Source of the DNA: Candidatus Rifleibacteriota bacterium
GTDB lineage: Bacteria > Muiribacteriota > Ozemobacteria > Ozemobacterales > Ozemobacteraceae
NCBI GenBank assembly: GCA_015233565.1
Contig: JADFXM010000012.1
Span: forward strand, 62,001 to 126,000
DNA: 64,000 nucleotides
Direction: 5' to 3'
The notes under the pieces were generated by a model. It worked only from the letters and a program-made list of their open reading frames with translations, was not told the origin of the DNA and ran no database searches. A program made the translations under genes and the position numbers. Positions 53,736 through 63,124 of the stretch are shown piece after piece (the first letter of the stretch is position 1; every line of letters begins with the position of its first letter).

Positions 53736-55196
53736 TTACTTTGAAACTTCAGTCATTGGAATTCCAAGAGCATCGGCAACTCCCTTGCCATATTCAGGGT
53801 CCGCCTTCAGACAGTTGCCTATGTGGCGAATCTGGATTTCCCTTGGCACACCAGCGAGTGAACAAGCAGTATTTGCAAAAAGTATTTTCCGTTTCTCAGG
53901 GCTCATCAGCCGAAAGAGCTTTCTGGGCTGTGAATAGTAATCCTCATCCATTCGATGATTCCAGTGGTCTGCAGCCCCCTCCAAACTCAACGGCGGTTCT
54001 GCAAAATCGGATTGCTCCTGCCACTCGCCGGAACTGTTAGGTTCGTATCCGAGGGTACTGCCGTAATTCCCGTCCACCCGCATTGCGCCATCTCGGTGGT
54101 AGCTGTGATACTGGCAGCGTGGGGCGTTGACTGGTATCAGGTGGTGATTAACTCCAAGCCGATAGCGTTGGGCATCCCCGTAAGAAAACAAACGTCCCTG
54201 AAGCATCTTGTCCGGCGAGAAACCAATTCCGGGGACAACATTGGCGGGGTTGAAAGCCGCTTGTTCAACTTCCGCAAAATAGTTTTCCGGGTTTTTGTTC
54301 AATTCCATAACGCCCACTTCAATCAAAGGATAATCCTTATGAAACCAGACCTTTGTGAGGTCAAAGGGGTTGTAAGGTAATTTCACAGCATCTTTCTCAG
54401 GCATGATCTGAACGTAGAAGGTCCACCGGGGATAGTCCTTCTTTTCGATGCTCTCATACAAATCGCGTTGGTGGCTCTCACGATCCTTGGCAACGATCGC
54501 TTCTGCCTCCTTGTCGGTCAAATTCTTGATCCCCTGTTGAGTTTTAAGGTGGAATTTAACCCAAAATCGATCTTTCTGGGCATTGATAAAGCTGAAAGTA
54601 TGGCTGCCAAACCCATCCATATGCCTATAAGAAGCTGGAATTCCACGGTCACTCATGACAATAGTCACTTGATGAAGTGCCTCTGGGAGAGAGGTCCAGA
54701 AATCCCAATTGTTCTTTGCACTCCGCATGTTGGTGCGAGGATCCCGTTTAACAGCATGATTGAGGTCGGGAAACTTGAGGGGATCGCGTAGGAAAAAGAC
54801 AGGAGTATTGTTCCCTACCAGATCCCAGTTTCCTTCATCGGTATAAAATTTCATGGCAAAACCACGGATGTCCCGCTCCGCGTCGGCAGCACCACGTTCA
54901 CCAGCTACTGTGGAAAAACGGATGAACATATCGGTCTTTTTGCCCACTTTGGAAAAAACACTGGCCTTGGTATATTTGGTAATGTCGTGAGTAACAGTGA
55001 AACTGCCATAAGCCCCTGATCCCTTGGCATGCATTCGCCTTTCGGGAATTACCTCTCGGTCAAAATGAGCCAGTTTTTCGATAAACCAAACATCCTGCAG
55101 CAACTGCGGCCCGCGCGGCCCGGCGGTCATAACATTCTGGTTGTCCACAACGGGAGAACCGTTTCTGGTAGTTAGTTTCTTTTTCTCGTCCTTCAT
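53736..55196 (-). CDS. katA: monofunctional haem catalase
   Basis: A 486-residue small-subunit catalase that converts hydrogen peroxide to water and oxygen. The active-site residues are H56 ([12 protein letters not shown]), N129 ([10 protein letters not shown]) and the haem-ligand tyrosine Y339 ([12 protein letters not shown]). [12 protein letters not shown] and the DPRTNM region are standard. There is no signal peptide, so it is cytoplasmic. AGGAGAAAG-type sequence precedes the ATG. The codons are richer in G and C than in nearby backbone genes, and a MITE-like element touches its 3' end, so acquisition from elsewhere is plausible. Confidence 0.95.
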   Translation of the reverse strand: MKDEKKKLTTRNGSPVVDNQNVMTAGPRGPQLLQDVWFIEKLAHFDREVIPERRMHAKGSGAYGSFTVTHDITKYTKASVFSKVGKKTDMFIRFSTVAGERGAADAERDIRGFAMKFYTDEGNWDLVGNNTPVFFLRDPLKFPDLNHAVKRDPRTNMRSAKNNWDFWTSLPEALHQVTIVMSDRGIPASYRHMDGFGSHTFSFINAQKDRFWVKFHLKTQQGIKNLTDKEAEAIVAKDRESHQRDLYESIEKKDYPRWTFYVQIMPEKDAVKLPYNPFDLTKVWFHKDYPLIEVGVMELNKNPENYFAEVEQAAFNPANVVPGIGFSPDKMLQGRLFSYGDAQRYRLGVNHHLIPVNAPRCQYHSYHRDGAMRVDGNYGSTLGYEPNSSGEWQEQSDFAEPPLSLEGAADHWNHRMDEDYYSQPRKLFRLMSPEKRKILFANTACSLAGVPREIQIRHIGNCLKADPEYGKGVADALGIPMTEVSK

Positions 55197-55863
55197 TTCT
55201 TTCTCCTCTAAATTTTTTTATTTTTTCATCCCATGTCCAGGATGAGTTTTCTGTTAAAATGTCAGTTTCATCAATTTGTCGGTCCAATTTGGACGAGGCT
55301 AAGTTTCAACATGAAATGATGCTTAGCCTGGACAATCATACTGTTGGAAAACCCCTAAAATTTGGATGATTTTATGTGCCAACTCGCTTTTTGGCTCCGA
55401 TTTAGCGCATCAAACCAACACCACTTTGTACCGAATTCAATGTATCGAACTTTTCCCCACAGCCTGAATGAGCTTATTTTAGCGACAATCGCGAAACTAA
55501 CCTTCGACCGAAGGAAGTCAGATTCCGGGTAGAAGCGAGGATTGCTCCCCGCTCTCCCCGCTCTCCCCGCTCTCCCCACAGTATCATACGAGCCCAATTA
55601 AGGCATACGGTTCTTCAGTTATATCATTATAACACAAATGATATCCCATTTCATTTGCTGTCCTTAAACATTGCGGATGATCCTTGGAATCGGCAAGACA
55701 AGCTCCTCAAGCTATTCCTTGAATTTGTCCCAGGGAATGTAGCTCTCGTTGCTTCAACGGCTTATCCAGTAGTGCCAAACTCTCTGTGCAAATGATTAAA
55801 CCGATTCTAAGCACTCGTATGCTGTTTGCAGGCTTGCTCCGGTAGTCGAACTCTGGCAAAGGG
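55197..55863. other. intergenic region upstream of katA with a hairpin and a tandem repeat
   Basis: A 667-base stretch without a convincing gene. AGGCTAAG (55296-55303) and CTTAGCCT (55322-55329) form an 8-bp stem around an 18-base loop that itself contains TTTC-AACAT-GAAA. At 55551-55577 the 9-mer GCTCTCCCC is repeated three times exactly, preceded by a shortened copy. Promoters for katA are expected but not clear. Confidence 0.5.
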
Positions 55864-56415
55864 TCACCTGGAAATTTTTCCCAGGAATTGGGTCATTTCG
55901 CTGGAATGGAATTGAAGAATATTCCATTCGTGATTGCCAAAATCCGGGCAGGGCATGACTCTCAACCAAAATTCATCGGGATTTGTGGAATCCTTTCCCA
56001 TGCGGTATTCCTTGGGGTCCTTCCCGAAGGAAAACGCTATTTCCCGTATCACAGAGCTATGGTGGGCGCCAACATCGGTCCTGTTCTTGAAAATTGCCTG
56101 GAAGGCCCGAATGTCCTGTTCCTGGGAAAGTCTCACCTCTTTGTTTTCGAGTTTAAAAACAATCTCCGGGATTTTTTCCCCCATCCGTTTCAGGAATGCG
56201 TCTCTCACGAAGGCATGCGTCGAGTGGCCAATGTAAGAGGCGGCAAGGATAACGGACGCTATGACCGCCATGATTAGAAGAACGAGCTGTTGCATTTGCT
56301 CATTGGTTGGATTGTACTTTAACTTAACATATGCTAGGGTGAACCATGCCCCAATCCCCCCAAGCCAGAAAACCGGGAAAAGGTCCCACAGGGAATTTAC
56401 AGAAAAAATATCCAT
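55864..56415 (-). CDS. membrane-anchored protein of unknown function
   Basis: A 183-residue protein with two N-terminal hydrophobic helices (about residues 10-30 and 43-62) and a soluble C-terminal domain of about 115 residues, probably outside the cytoplasm, containing HAFVRDAFLKRMGEKIP, REIAFSFGKDPKEYRMG and DEFWLRVMPCPDF. The layout is that of small membrane sensors, but no family was recognised. It begins 10 bases after the stop of the cyclase-like gene, so the two are an operon. Confidence 0.7.
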   Translation of the reverse strand: MDIFSVNSLWDLFPVFWLGGIGAWFTLAYVKLKYNPTNEQMQQLVLLIMAVIASVILAASYIGHSTHAFVRDAFLKRMGEKIPEIVFKLENKEVRLSQEQDIRAFQAIFKNRTDVGAHHSSVIREIAFSFGKDPKEYRMGKDSTNPDEFWLRVMPCPDFGNHEWNILQFHSSEMTQFLGKISR

Positions 56416-56425
56416 GGTCGCGACT

Positions 56426-57163
56426 TCAGCCTCTTCCGGGATCCCGGGGAAATCGGGTTTCTTCCCGCTGAGGATGGGTACTTTCCCAAACGTCGGGGCA
56501 GCCCGCCACCCAGATCTTCCCCTCCGATCCTGGGGCCTCGGTGAACATAACGCCCTCCATCTTCCCCTGAACTGCCTCGTAGGTGGAAACGCCTAGGCGA
56601 ATGGTTCCTCCCAGGGGTTCGTTCTCTCCCTTCATGGCCCGGGCCTCGAACAGGGGCGAACCGACCATGGAAAAATCGAGCCGAACCCCGGGATTACCCA
56701 CCGATCCGACCAGCAGAACTCCACTGGAAAGAACCTGGACGAGCGAGCGAGCGCAAGGGAGACCGGCGAGCTTCCCTCGCAGTTCAAAGGCCGCTTGCAA
56801 AGCCCGCACTGCGTGCCCATCCCGACGAAAGAAGAGTTGGATCTCGAAGAGATTGAACCGGTCGACCGCCCCCCCATGCTTTTGGGCAACTGCACAGACC
56901 GGAGATGTGTAAGCTTGGAGATCATTGAAGATGGACTCGGGGGATCCGGAATAATAGGTTGCTCCCCAGAGAACGTCGCAGATCACCACAGTCCCTTCAA
57001 TGTTCTCGGGTTTCCCGAGGGAAGATCCTTCCTCGACCAAGCCAGGCGTCGGCCCACCCAGGGAAGGCGCTGAAAACGCGGCCATCCGGAAAGCTTCGAG
57101 CTCCGTGCGAAGCTTTTTGCACTCGGGACAATCATCCGACGAGAGGAAACTGAATATTCCCAT
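56426..57163 (-). CDS. degenerate class III cyclase-like protein
   Basis: A 245-residue soluble protein from the ATG at 57163 (GGGGGTTGAC upstream); the frame is open 27 codons further. An N-terminal CPEC motif and helix precede a class III nucleotide cyclase fold (about residues 55-220): VVICDVLWGATYYSG, HGGAVDRFNLFEIQLFF, AVRALQAAFELRGKL, SSGVLLVGSVGNPGVRLDFSMVG. The first metal aspartate (D63) is kept; the second is replaced in RFNLFEIQLFF (family K/RFxGDxxxxxF), and the Asn/Arg pair of the VNxAAR motif is lost. Catalysis is therefore unlikely; a binding or partner role is inferred. The gene is GC-rich compared with the backbone and is followed 10 bases later by a membrane protein gene. 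Confidence 0.75.
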   Translation of the reverse strand: MGIFSFLSSDDCPECKKLRTELEAFRMAAFSAPSLGGPTPGLVEEGSSLGKPENIEGTVVICDVLWGATYYSGSPESIFNDLQAYTSPVCAVAQKHGGAVDRFNLFEIQLFFRRDGHAVRALQAAFELRGKLAGLPCARSLVQVLSSGVLLVGSVGNPGVRLDFSMVGSPLFEARAMKGENEPLGGTIRLGVSTYEAVQGKMEGVMFTEAPGSEGKIWVAGCPDVWESTHPQREETRFPRDPGRG

Positions 57164-57741
57164 GTCAACCCCCAATGTTCTGACGCGTCTTGCTAGTCCG
57201 TTGCAGCGATTGGTTGGCTTATCATCGGACTCTACCCAACTCATCGCTTAGTATCCACACCTCTCAGCAAATATCCAGTCTGGTGCTTCGATTATCCGTG
57301 TTGTCCGACCGGGTAGATAAATAAATCCAGCAAAACGAAGAAAAAATCAAACTCCGAAAATATCCAAGATAATCATAAAGATTTTCACCATTCGATGCAA
57401 TCCACAAATTAAAATAAATCTAAGATGGTTCAAAGTTTCCTGAGAAGGATTCGGGTAAAATCTTAGGAAGAATTGAAGAGAGGTTCCAAAATATTTCGCG
57501 GAAATTAATGAATCCTCGGTGGTTTTTGAATGGTCCCACAGCGAGAAAGAGTAAAAATACTTGACTTCTAAAACTGCATCAACACAAACGAAGAAAATTT
57601 GGAAAAGATATAGTTGTGCGAAATTTTTTTTGAATTGTATGGTTAATTGGCAATGTCAATATGAATTTACTCTTTGTTGCTGATGGTCCCACCAGTTGGG
57701 CGAGATTGTTGAAAATAAAGTCAGGTCAGTACAAAATTGAA
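57164..57741. other. AT-rich divergent intergenic region
   Basis: Between the leftward cyclase-like gene and the rightward propeller gene there are about 740 bases. The left part (57164-57250) could encode an N-terminal extension of the cyclase-like protein. The rest is AT-rich with no gene or repeat seen except the promoter listed separately. Confidence 0.4.
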
Positions 57742-57770
57742 TTGCCATGTTAATTCGGAATCGTTATACT
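57742..57770 (+). promoter_or_regulatory. sigma-70-type promoter for propeller gene
   Basis: TTGCCA (57742-57747), a 17-base spacer and TATACT (57765-57770): each hexamer differs from consensus at one position. It would give a leader of about 130 bases before the ATG at 57906. Confidence 0.55.
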
Positions 57771-57905
57771 AGTTACGAAAACCGAATTACTTAATAGGAT
57801 TGAAAACGGCAATGAAAAAATGGTGACAACAACTGATTATTCCGGGACTATGTTCTAATAATAATAGTTGGATGCTACCCACTTTTAACATTGGAGAATA
57901 TTTCA

Positions 57906-59222
57906 ATGAAGAAAATTTTCGCCCTTGGCATTTTTTTTCTCCTTCTGATAACCTGCGCTCATTCGTTCGATGAGTCAACTGAAAGTCGTGGGGGATTGGA
58001 AAATATCGATCAGGCAAGTCAAGTCAAAAAACCAGCCCAGGAGACTCCAATTACATTTGCACCGCTTACACAAGGACCGCTGCATCTTACCGCAACTTTT
58101 TCAGAGCCGATCCTGAGGAATATGGTGGATGCTGCCGATATTTCGCCTGATGGCAAAATATCGGCAGCACTGAAGGACGGGGCAATCCTCTTTTCTCCTT
58201 TCAATGGGGGGCCGTTGAGTTCCCAGACTACGGAATTAAGCAGCATTGAATGTCTTTCAAGAGGTGCTTCCCCCCTGTGGAAGTGGTCTGAAGATTGCAG
58301 CTTCGTTTGGACGGCCCGCCGTGAAGTTCAACACCCAAGCCATTTCGCTATTTCCGGAATGCAGGCCGTGCAAATCTTTCCGAAAGGTGAAACCAGGATC
58401 CTCCCGCCTCTGGAACACCCCGCTGGCCTTCTGGATCAACTTCTGTGGATTGACAACAAGGGAAAGGCATTCGCTGAATTTGGGATGAAGGGGGGATATT
58501 ACCGTCCTGAACGCGAAAATCCTGATCCGACTTTTGCGATGGTTGATGCAAGCCGAGGCAGTATTCTCGACTCGTTTTCCATATTCAAATTTGCAAAAGA
58601 AGCGAGGGTCACGATCAATTACCCCCAGGCGATCGGGCTCGCCAATGCAGCAATGACTGTGCTTCCCGACGGGCGAATCAAAGTCCTTCTCGACATCCCG
58701 AACATTGTTGGATGGGTAGTCTGGACGCAAAGCGAACCCCCCCGATTGCTGGCCAATCCGTATCCCCAAGGATTAGACAAACAAATAGCCATGACTCCCG
58801 ATGGTGAGTGCATTCTGGTTGTTCAGGTCCTGCGCACTGATGGCGCCGTTGTTTCCGATACTCCTGGCAAGGAGGGATATACACCTGGCAAATCGGTGGA
58901 AGGCACTCTGGCATCCTTGTATGAGCTCAACACGGGAAAGAAGCTCTGGAACATCGCGGCAAAGATCACCCGAGACTGCTCAGGCACACCACCTGCGCCA
59001 GTAATAAGCGATGACGGCCGGTTTGCCTTGCTCCGCATTCCTGCAGAGGAAGAGGATCCGTATATAGCCCTTGTTTCCATGCAGGATGGTAAAACCCTGC
59101 AACGCCTGCCAATCCACCAGAAGATGGACTCCTCGGCAAATCGAATGGGCTTCTTCCAAAATGGGGTCTGGACTCAGGAAGGGTACGATACCGTTCTATA
59201 CTCATGGGAAGGCGGAAAATAG
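57906..59222 (+). CDS. exported beta-propeller-like protein
   Basis: A 438-residue protein starting at the ATG (GGAG 9 bases upstream). Residues 1-20 are a signal peptide (core FALGIFFLLLITC); the cysteine after LIT could make it a lipoprotein, though threonine before it is unusual. The remainder looks like TolB/WD-type propeller blades, with DISPDGKISAALKDGAILF, ALPDGR-like turns (TVLPDGRIKVLLD), ALTPDGECILVVQVL and ISDDGRFALLRIPAEEEDPYIALVSMQDGKTLQ. No catalytic motif was seen. It has its own promoter and appears monocistronic. Confidence 0.75.
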   Translation: MKKIFALGIFFLLLITCAHSFDESTESRGGLENIDQASQVKKPAQETPITFAPLTQGPLHLTATFSEPILRNMVDAADISPDGKISAALKDGAILFSPFNGGPLSSQTTELSSIECLSRGASPLWKWSEDCSFVWTARREVQHPSHFAISGMQAVQIFPKGETRILPPLEHPAGLLDQLLWIDNKGKAFAEFGMKGGYYRPERENPDPTFAMVDASRGSILDSFSIFKFAKEARVTINYPQAIGLANAAMTVLPDGRIKVLLDIPNIVGWVVWTQSEPPRLLANPYPQGLDKQIAMTPDGECILVVQVLRTDGAVVSDTPGKEGYTPGKSVEGTLASLYELNTGKKLWNIAAKITRDCSGTPPAPVISDDGRFALLRIPAEEEDPYIALVSMQDGKTLQRLPIHQKMDSSANRMGFFQNGVWTQEGYDTVLYSWEGGK

Positions 59223-59681
59223 GAAACTGTTAATTGCGCCTCAGTTACTTAATTCTTACCTTGAACACGTATCCAAACCTGTTTGCCCCAAACCTTGTTC
59301 TTCAAAAACTGTTTATTCACTACCAGCGCATCCATCCAAACGAGCAACATCCCATCCCCTGATAGCGCCTCCAACGGCCCTCCCACTGTCCAAGAAAAAA
59401 TGAAATCATCGATTGAAAGCCTTTCCCTTGGTAAGATTTCAAATCCCTGCAAACAAATTCCAACTGTCCTAAACCAAATTGACTTTTTTTCTCGAGTAAA
59501 CATCCATACTGTGGAAGAAAATCACACATGGAAATGAGGCAAGTCCCTGATGGTCAAAAATTAGAAAGTCGTCTTGCCCCGCAAAAAAAAGGAATGATAT
59601 ACTACTTGGAAAAAAGGAAATGCTAATCCAAGGGAGGATCGCTTTGACTGAAAATTTGGCCCGAGAGGAGGTTCCCTGATC
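59223..59681. other. intergenic region, nothing recognised
   Basis: About 460 bases downstream of the propeller gene. Short frames on both strands overlap and look non-coding. A 19-codon frame (ATG at 59620) ends at 59681, just before the LRR-like fragment, and could be a leader peptide. Confidence 0.35.
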
Positions 59682-60330
59682 GTGCGCTCGGACATTCCCT
59701 TGGGCAACGAGCGATTACGCCGCCCAACTCAGGTTTTTCGCTACACCTTCGATGACTTCTTCGATGGACTATGGTCTCACAAGCGGAAACTACCTGCTCA
59801 TGGCGACCATTGTGTGGTCCCTGTGGAGGCTGCAGTCGCAGGCGATCTTCAGGTAATAGCTGCCCGTGCTCTTGGCGGGCCACAACAACACGTGGTGGAC
59901 CTGGATCCGTTGGCGGAGATCCCCTCGGTGGAATCGATCATCACATGTGCGCGGGTTCGAGCCAGCCGGGACCTGCCCGGAATCCGCGAGTTTCTTCAGG
60001 GCCCCTTCGCGGGCATACCCGAGAGCTCAACCATTCGGCGATTCACCGGATTGCAGAATCTCTACGCCGCTGACATGGGCTTACCTACCAAGCTGGATCT
60101 GGACATGCTTCCGGCCGACCAGATACGGAAGCTGGCCTTCACACGGTGGAAAGTGACGAGCATGGCTCCACTGGCGCGCATGAACCGTCTGGTCAGCTTG
60201 CTGGCGCACCTTTTCAAGGAACCGCTGGATGCAATCGCCACGATGAAGTCTTTGCAACGGCTGAAAATCATCGGGCCGGCGAAAGGATGGACCAAGCTAC
60301 GGGATTGCACTCAGCTCGAGGAAGCGTCTT
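59682..60330 (+). pseudogene. 3'-truncated LRR-like protein gene
   Basis: The frame starts with GTG, 8 bases after GAGGAGG, and is GC-rich. Its product has leucine-rich-repeat-like spacing in the second half: FTGLQNLYAADMGL, LDMLPADQIRKLAFTRWKV, MAPLARMNRLVSLL and IATMKSLQRLKIIG. After about residue 213 (CTQLEEA) the frame reads the antisense of a dehydrogenase gene, with Ser/Arg-rich nonsense to a stop at 60512. The natural 3' end is therefore missing, joined abruptly to foreign sequence. The first 100 residues have no recognisable domain, so decay there is also possible. Confidence 0.55.
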
Positions 60331-60658
60331 CATCTAGTTGTGCAAAGAGATTTCGCTTTGCTTCCAGGTCTTCATTAATTGACTCTATAACCAGATCGCT
60401 TTCCATTACCCCCTCAGATAACTTTTCAGTTGATTGTATTCGTTCAAGAATTTCCTCTTTTTCTTTCGTGCACAGTCTTCCATCCCCAATTCGCCGATCG
60501 AGCTCCTTTTGAATGTTAATTCCGGCCTGCAATAATCTCTGCTTACTGGAATCAACAAATTTAACCAAAAAACCATGAACTGCGCATTTCAACGCAATTT
60601 GATGCCCCATTACTCCTGAGCCCACAACGCAAATTCGTTTTATAGATTTTATCGCCAT
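60311..60658 (-). pseudogene. truncated 3-hydroxyacyl-CoA dehydrogenase
   Basis: The first about 110 residues of a 3-hydroxybutyryl-CoA dehydrogenase-type protein (normal length about 280): NAD-binding VVGSGVMGHQIALKCAVHG, then FVDSSKQRLLQAG and DLVIESINEDLEAKRNLFAQLDE. The frame then meets a stop within a few codons, where the LRR-like fragment begins. The catalytic His-Glu region and the whole C-terminal domain are gone. A good start and ribosome site (TAGGAGATG) remain, so a short product could still be made. An intact version would act in butyryl/hydroxybutyryl-CoA metabolism. Confidence 0.8.
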
Positions 60659-60882
60659 AGACCCATCTCCTATTAGAAAATCTTTGAATTTAAAGGCTTA
60701 TTTTAGAGCTCTATATAGTTCCAATGCTTCACTCCAAGGGCAAAGATCTAACCCCATCTGGTAGAATTCATTTTTTTTAATTAAAATAATAAATTGTTGT
60801 AATTTAAGTCGTTAAAATAATATTCTATTGTTATTTTAGCAACAAGAAATTATTCAGCTGAGACCACCGCATCAAATCTACC

Positions 60883-60901
60883 GAAAAGTTAAGCACTTTT
60901 C
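60883..60901. promoter_or_regulatory. inverted repeat upstream of secreted protein gene
   Basis: GAAAAGT-TAAGC-ACTTTTC is a perfect 7-bp inverted repeat about 47 bases before the ATG at 60948. It may be an operator or a leader hairpin; no hexamers of a clear promoter accompany it. Confidence 0.35.
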
Positions 60902-60947
60902 AGATTGTCAAAAAAAGGGAAAATTTAGTCAATTACCTGGAGGTTCT

Positions 60948-61361
60948 ATGAAAATCAATTTGTCCCGTTATTTGCCCGTGTTTCTGGTTGGCCTGCTTGG
61001 TGGCTTATTGGGAAGTTCACTACATATCTCTTCTCCCGCTGAGGCAGCAAATAATGCCTATATGTGGGCGTCTGGGATGTCTGTAAGCGGAGATGACTCA
61101 AAACAACGTCTTCAACTGGCAGTCTACGAAGCACCTGGGGAGAAAGGTCTGCCTATGGTTGGGTTATCCGATAATCATGAACATCTGAGAATGCTCCTGC
61201 GTTTGGCAGGAAATAATGAATCCCCTGTAATCGTCATCAAAGACAAGCAAGGACGTGATCGCTTGGTGATGGGTTTGGACCTTGACAGCCCACAGGAAGA
61301 GCCCTTTCTGGCAACCTTTGATGCACAGGGGCAAAAACACCTGATCTTCGGATCTTACTGA
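60948..61361 (+). CDS. small exported protein of unknown function
   Basis: A 137-residue protein with a signal peptide or anchor (about residues 8-33, core VFLVGLLGGLLGSSL, followed by SPAEAANNA). The rest is a beta-rich domain with repeated short strands (KQRLQLAVYEAPG, GLPMVGLSDNHEHL, SPVIVIKDKQGRDRLVMGL, PFLATFDAQGQKHLIFG) that look like a small repeat array. Family unknown. CTGGAGG 5 bases before the ATG is a strong ribosome site. Confidence 0.75.
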   Translation: MKINLSRYLPVFLVGLLGGLLGSSLHISSPAEAANNAYMWASGMSVSGDDSKQRLQLAVYEAPGEKGLPMVGLSDNHEHLRMLLRLAGNNESPVIVIKDKQGRDRLVMGLDLDSPQEEPFLATFDAQGQKHLIFGSY

Positions 61362-61544
61362 AGCTCAAACAACAAGAACCTTCTTTTATTGAGGTCTTTT
61401 TTCAAGAAATACTCAATTGGATAAATCACCACGAATGGTTTTCCCGCATTTGCTGATTCTATCAAACGATTAAAGATTTTTCCGTTTGACATTTCAAATC
61501 AATTATAGTAAAGAATGGCAATCAAACCAAATAGGAGGTTTTTA

Positions 61545-62012
61545 ATGAAAAACTTTGTTACCGTTTTATCGATTATTGCTCTGACCGGCTTTTTCTTCGT
61601 AGGAAGCCCCTCATTTGCAGCTGAAAAAGAGGGAACGACCTTAAAAGGAGCTACGATTTATTCGTATGACACCACCACCGATGCAAAAGAAGTCGCCGCG
61701 ACAATTCTCAAGGTTATTAAAAATAAAGGGCGTGTGAAAATTATCGTAATCACTGGCACTCACGGAGCTAGCAACGGAACAGTAGACAAAAGCTTCGCCG
61801 AAGTAAATTTCAAGATGGAAGATTTTGGCACAGCAAATGTTTCCAGTAACCTGATCACTATTAGAGATTATCACCAGACTGCCCCGAATAGATGGAAAGA
61901 AATTAGCGATTCAGGGAATAAAGTCGTTATAGTTTTGGCTTGGTGCTATAGCAATCAATGGTTGTCAAATAAAACAGCTCAAGGAAATAAGAACTTGATC
62001 GCAATGAAATAA
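61545..62012 (+). CDS. small secreted protein with caspase-like His/Cys motifs
   Basis: A 155-residue exported protein; the ATG has AGGAGG 6 bases upstream, and the frame is open ten codons further. Signal peptide residues 1-25 (ends PSFAAEK). The mature part has a strand followed by H73-G74 (KIIVITGTHGASNG) and, 61 residues later, a strand followed by C134 (KVVIVLAWCYSNQW). Strand-His-Gly and strand-Ala-x-Cys-x-Ser are the order and setting of the catalytic pair in clan CD peptidases (caspases, metacaspases, legumains). The protein is shorter than those enzymes, and the usual Asp before Ala-Cys is absent, so the link is inference. Otherwise of unknown family. Confidence 0.65.
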   Translation: MKNFVTVLSIIALTGFFFVGSPSFAAEKEGTTLKGATIYSYDTTTDAKEVAATILKVIKNKGRVKIIVITGTHGASNGTVDKSFAEVNFKMEDFGTANVSSNLITIRDYHQTAPNRWKEISDSGNKVVIVLAWCYSNQWLSNKTAQGNKNLIAMK

Positions 62013-62162
62013 CTTTTTTGACAAAACCGCAACTAGTAAAGCGTTTCCTAAATATCGTTGCATTCGTAGTCGGCACATAAATTTTGATTTGGTACGGGTT
62101 GATTGTCGTGTTTTCAGATTTTTTGTAAGGACAGTATTTACAAATTTATCAGGAGGAAGTGG

Positions 62163-62699
62163 ATGAAGCGTATTTTTATTGTATCTGTTTTTTTCGTTAT
62201 GTGCGTATTGTTATCGTCTCCAGTTTTTGCTGTGAACAAGTTTGTATACCCCGATCAGAAAAATCCCATGTTTGAAATCACCTTTCCTGACACATGGAAA
62301 ACAGATTTCGATGACAAGGGCGTCTTGCACGCTTACCCGGAGAACTGGGAAGTTTATTGGATCATGACCGTTGCTGAAGGCGGAGATAAGGGAAACACTA
62401 AAACTGAAGAGGCTATGACCAAGCAGATCAACGAATGGATCAAAGATTACAAGTATGAGGAAAAAGCTAAGGAATTCAAAATCAATGACATTGACTTTTG
62501 GGTATGGGATGGAACAGGGATCGACAATTACAAAGACTCCAAGACTTTTGGAAAACCGGTTTCCGTCGAATATTGTGAATTTGAACCAAAAGAAGGAACT
62601 GTAGGACACATCGTCTCCTTTGAAGATCCGGCAAATACCAAGAAATATTCTGAAGATATGAAATCTATCATGGAATCAATCAAAATCATTAAGAAATAG
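62163..62699 (+). CDS. small exported protein of unknown function
   Basis: A 178-residue protein starting at the ATG with AGGAGGAAGTGG just upstream. Signal peptide residues 1-23 (ends PVFAVNK). The mature domain of about 155 residues begins FEITFPDTWKTDFDDKGVLHAYPEN and ends NTKKYSEDMKSIMESIKIIKK, a pattern seen in PsbP-like and DUF1795-type lipid/ligand-binding folds, where a strand pair after 'F-x-P-x-x-W' is usual. That link is tentative. It is the last of three small secreted-protein genes, each with its own strong ribosome site. Confidence 0.75.
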   Translation: MKRIFIVSVFFVMCVLLSSPVFAVNKFVYPDQKNPMFEITFPDTWKTDFDDKGVLHAYPENWEVYWIMTVAEGGDKGNTKTEEAMTKQINEWIKDYKYEEKAKEFKINDIDFWVWDGTGIDNYKDSKTFGKPVSVEYCEFEPKEGTVGHIVSFEDPANTKKYSEDMKSIMESIKIIKK

Positions 62700-62751
62700 G
62701 ACTTTCAAAACTGCGGGTTAAAAATCGCTCCAGTTAAAAATTGATAATAGG

Positions 62752-62827
62752 AAAACAAACCCGCATGTTTGTTTTACACAGATACCAAATCCTCGCCCGG
62801 TTAGTTTACAACAGACGAGGATTTTTC
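62752..62827 (+). terminator. two hairpins downstream of the last small secreted protein
   Basis: AAAACAAAC / GTTTGTTTT (62752-62775, loop CCGCAT) and AATCCTCG / CGAGGATT (62788-62823, 20-base loop) followed by a T-rich run. They lie 50-130 bases after the stop codon and are probably the terminator of that gene. The region from 62830 to 63120 has no recognised feature apart from a small GTTGCC/GGCAAC hairpin near 63050. Confidence 0.5.
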
Positions 62828-63124
62828 ATTTTTTTGCCAAAGGAGCAATTTTCTAAAAAATTCGGTTACCTGATAAGCATCAGATTTCTTTACAATGGCA
62901 AGCAGGTAGAGAGTTTTGTTGCAATAGCCTGGGGAATCAACGCGCACCAGGGTGGTAGACCCGGCTAATTTCTGACCCACCATAAAAGAAAAAAAGACCC
63001 ATCAAAGAAAATCAGCAACTAAAGAAAAAGCTTGGTCAAAAGAGTTAAATGTTGCCACACGGCAACGTGGGTCAGTATTCCGACGGTGCCTGGGTCAGTT
63101 TTTATCCGGTGGTAACACCAGGGT

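Noticed and set aside
55296..55329. possible peroxide-regulator operator upstream of katA
   Set aside because: The hairpin AGGCTAAG/CTTAGCCT does not match PerR or OxyR site patterns; only its existence can be stated.
55355..55597. 80-codon leftward frame with a Gly-Arg-Ala repeat
   Set aside because: The repeat is only the 9-base tandem GCTCTCCCC read as protein; no ribosome site and no domain.
59620..59681. 19-codon frame before the LRR-like gene as a leader peptide gene
   Set aside because: It has no ribosome site of its own and the region shows no attenuator structure.
60331..60512. C-terminal 60 residues of the LRR-like frame
   Set aside because: They are the antisense of the dehydrogenase gene, rich in Ser and Arg, and not a real protein end.
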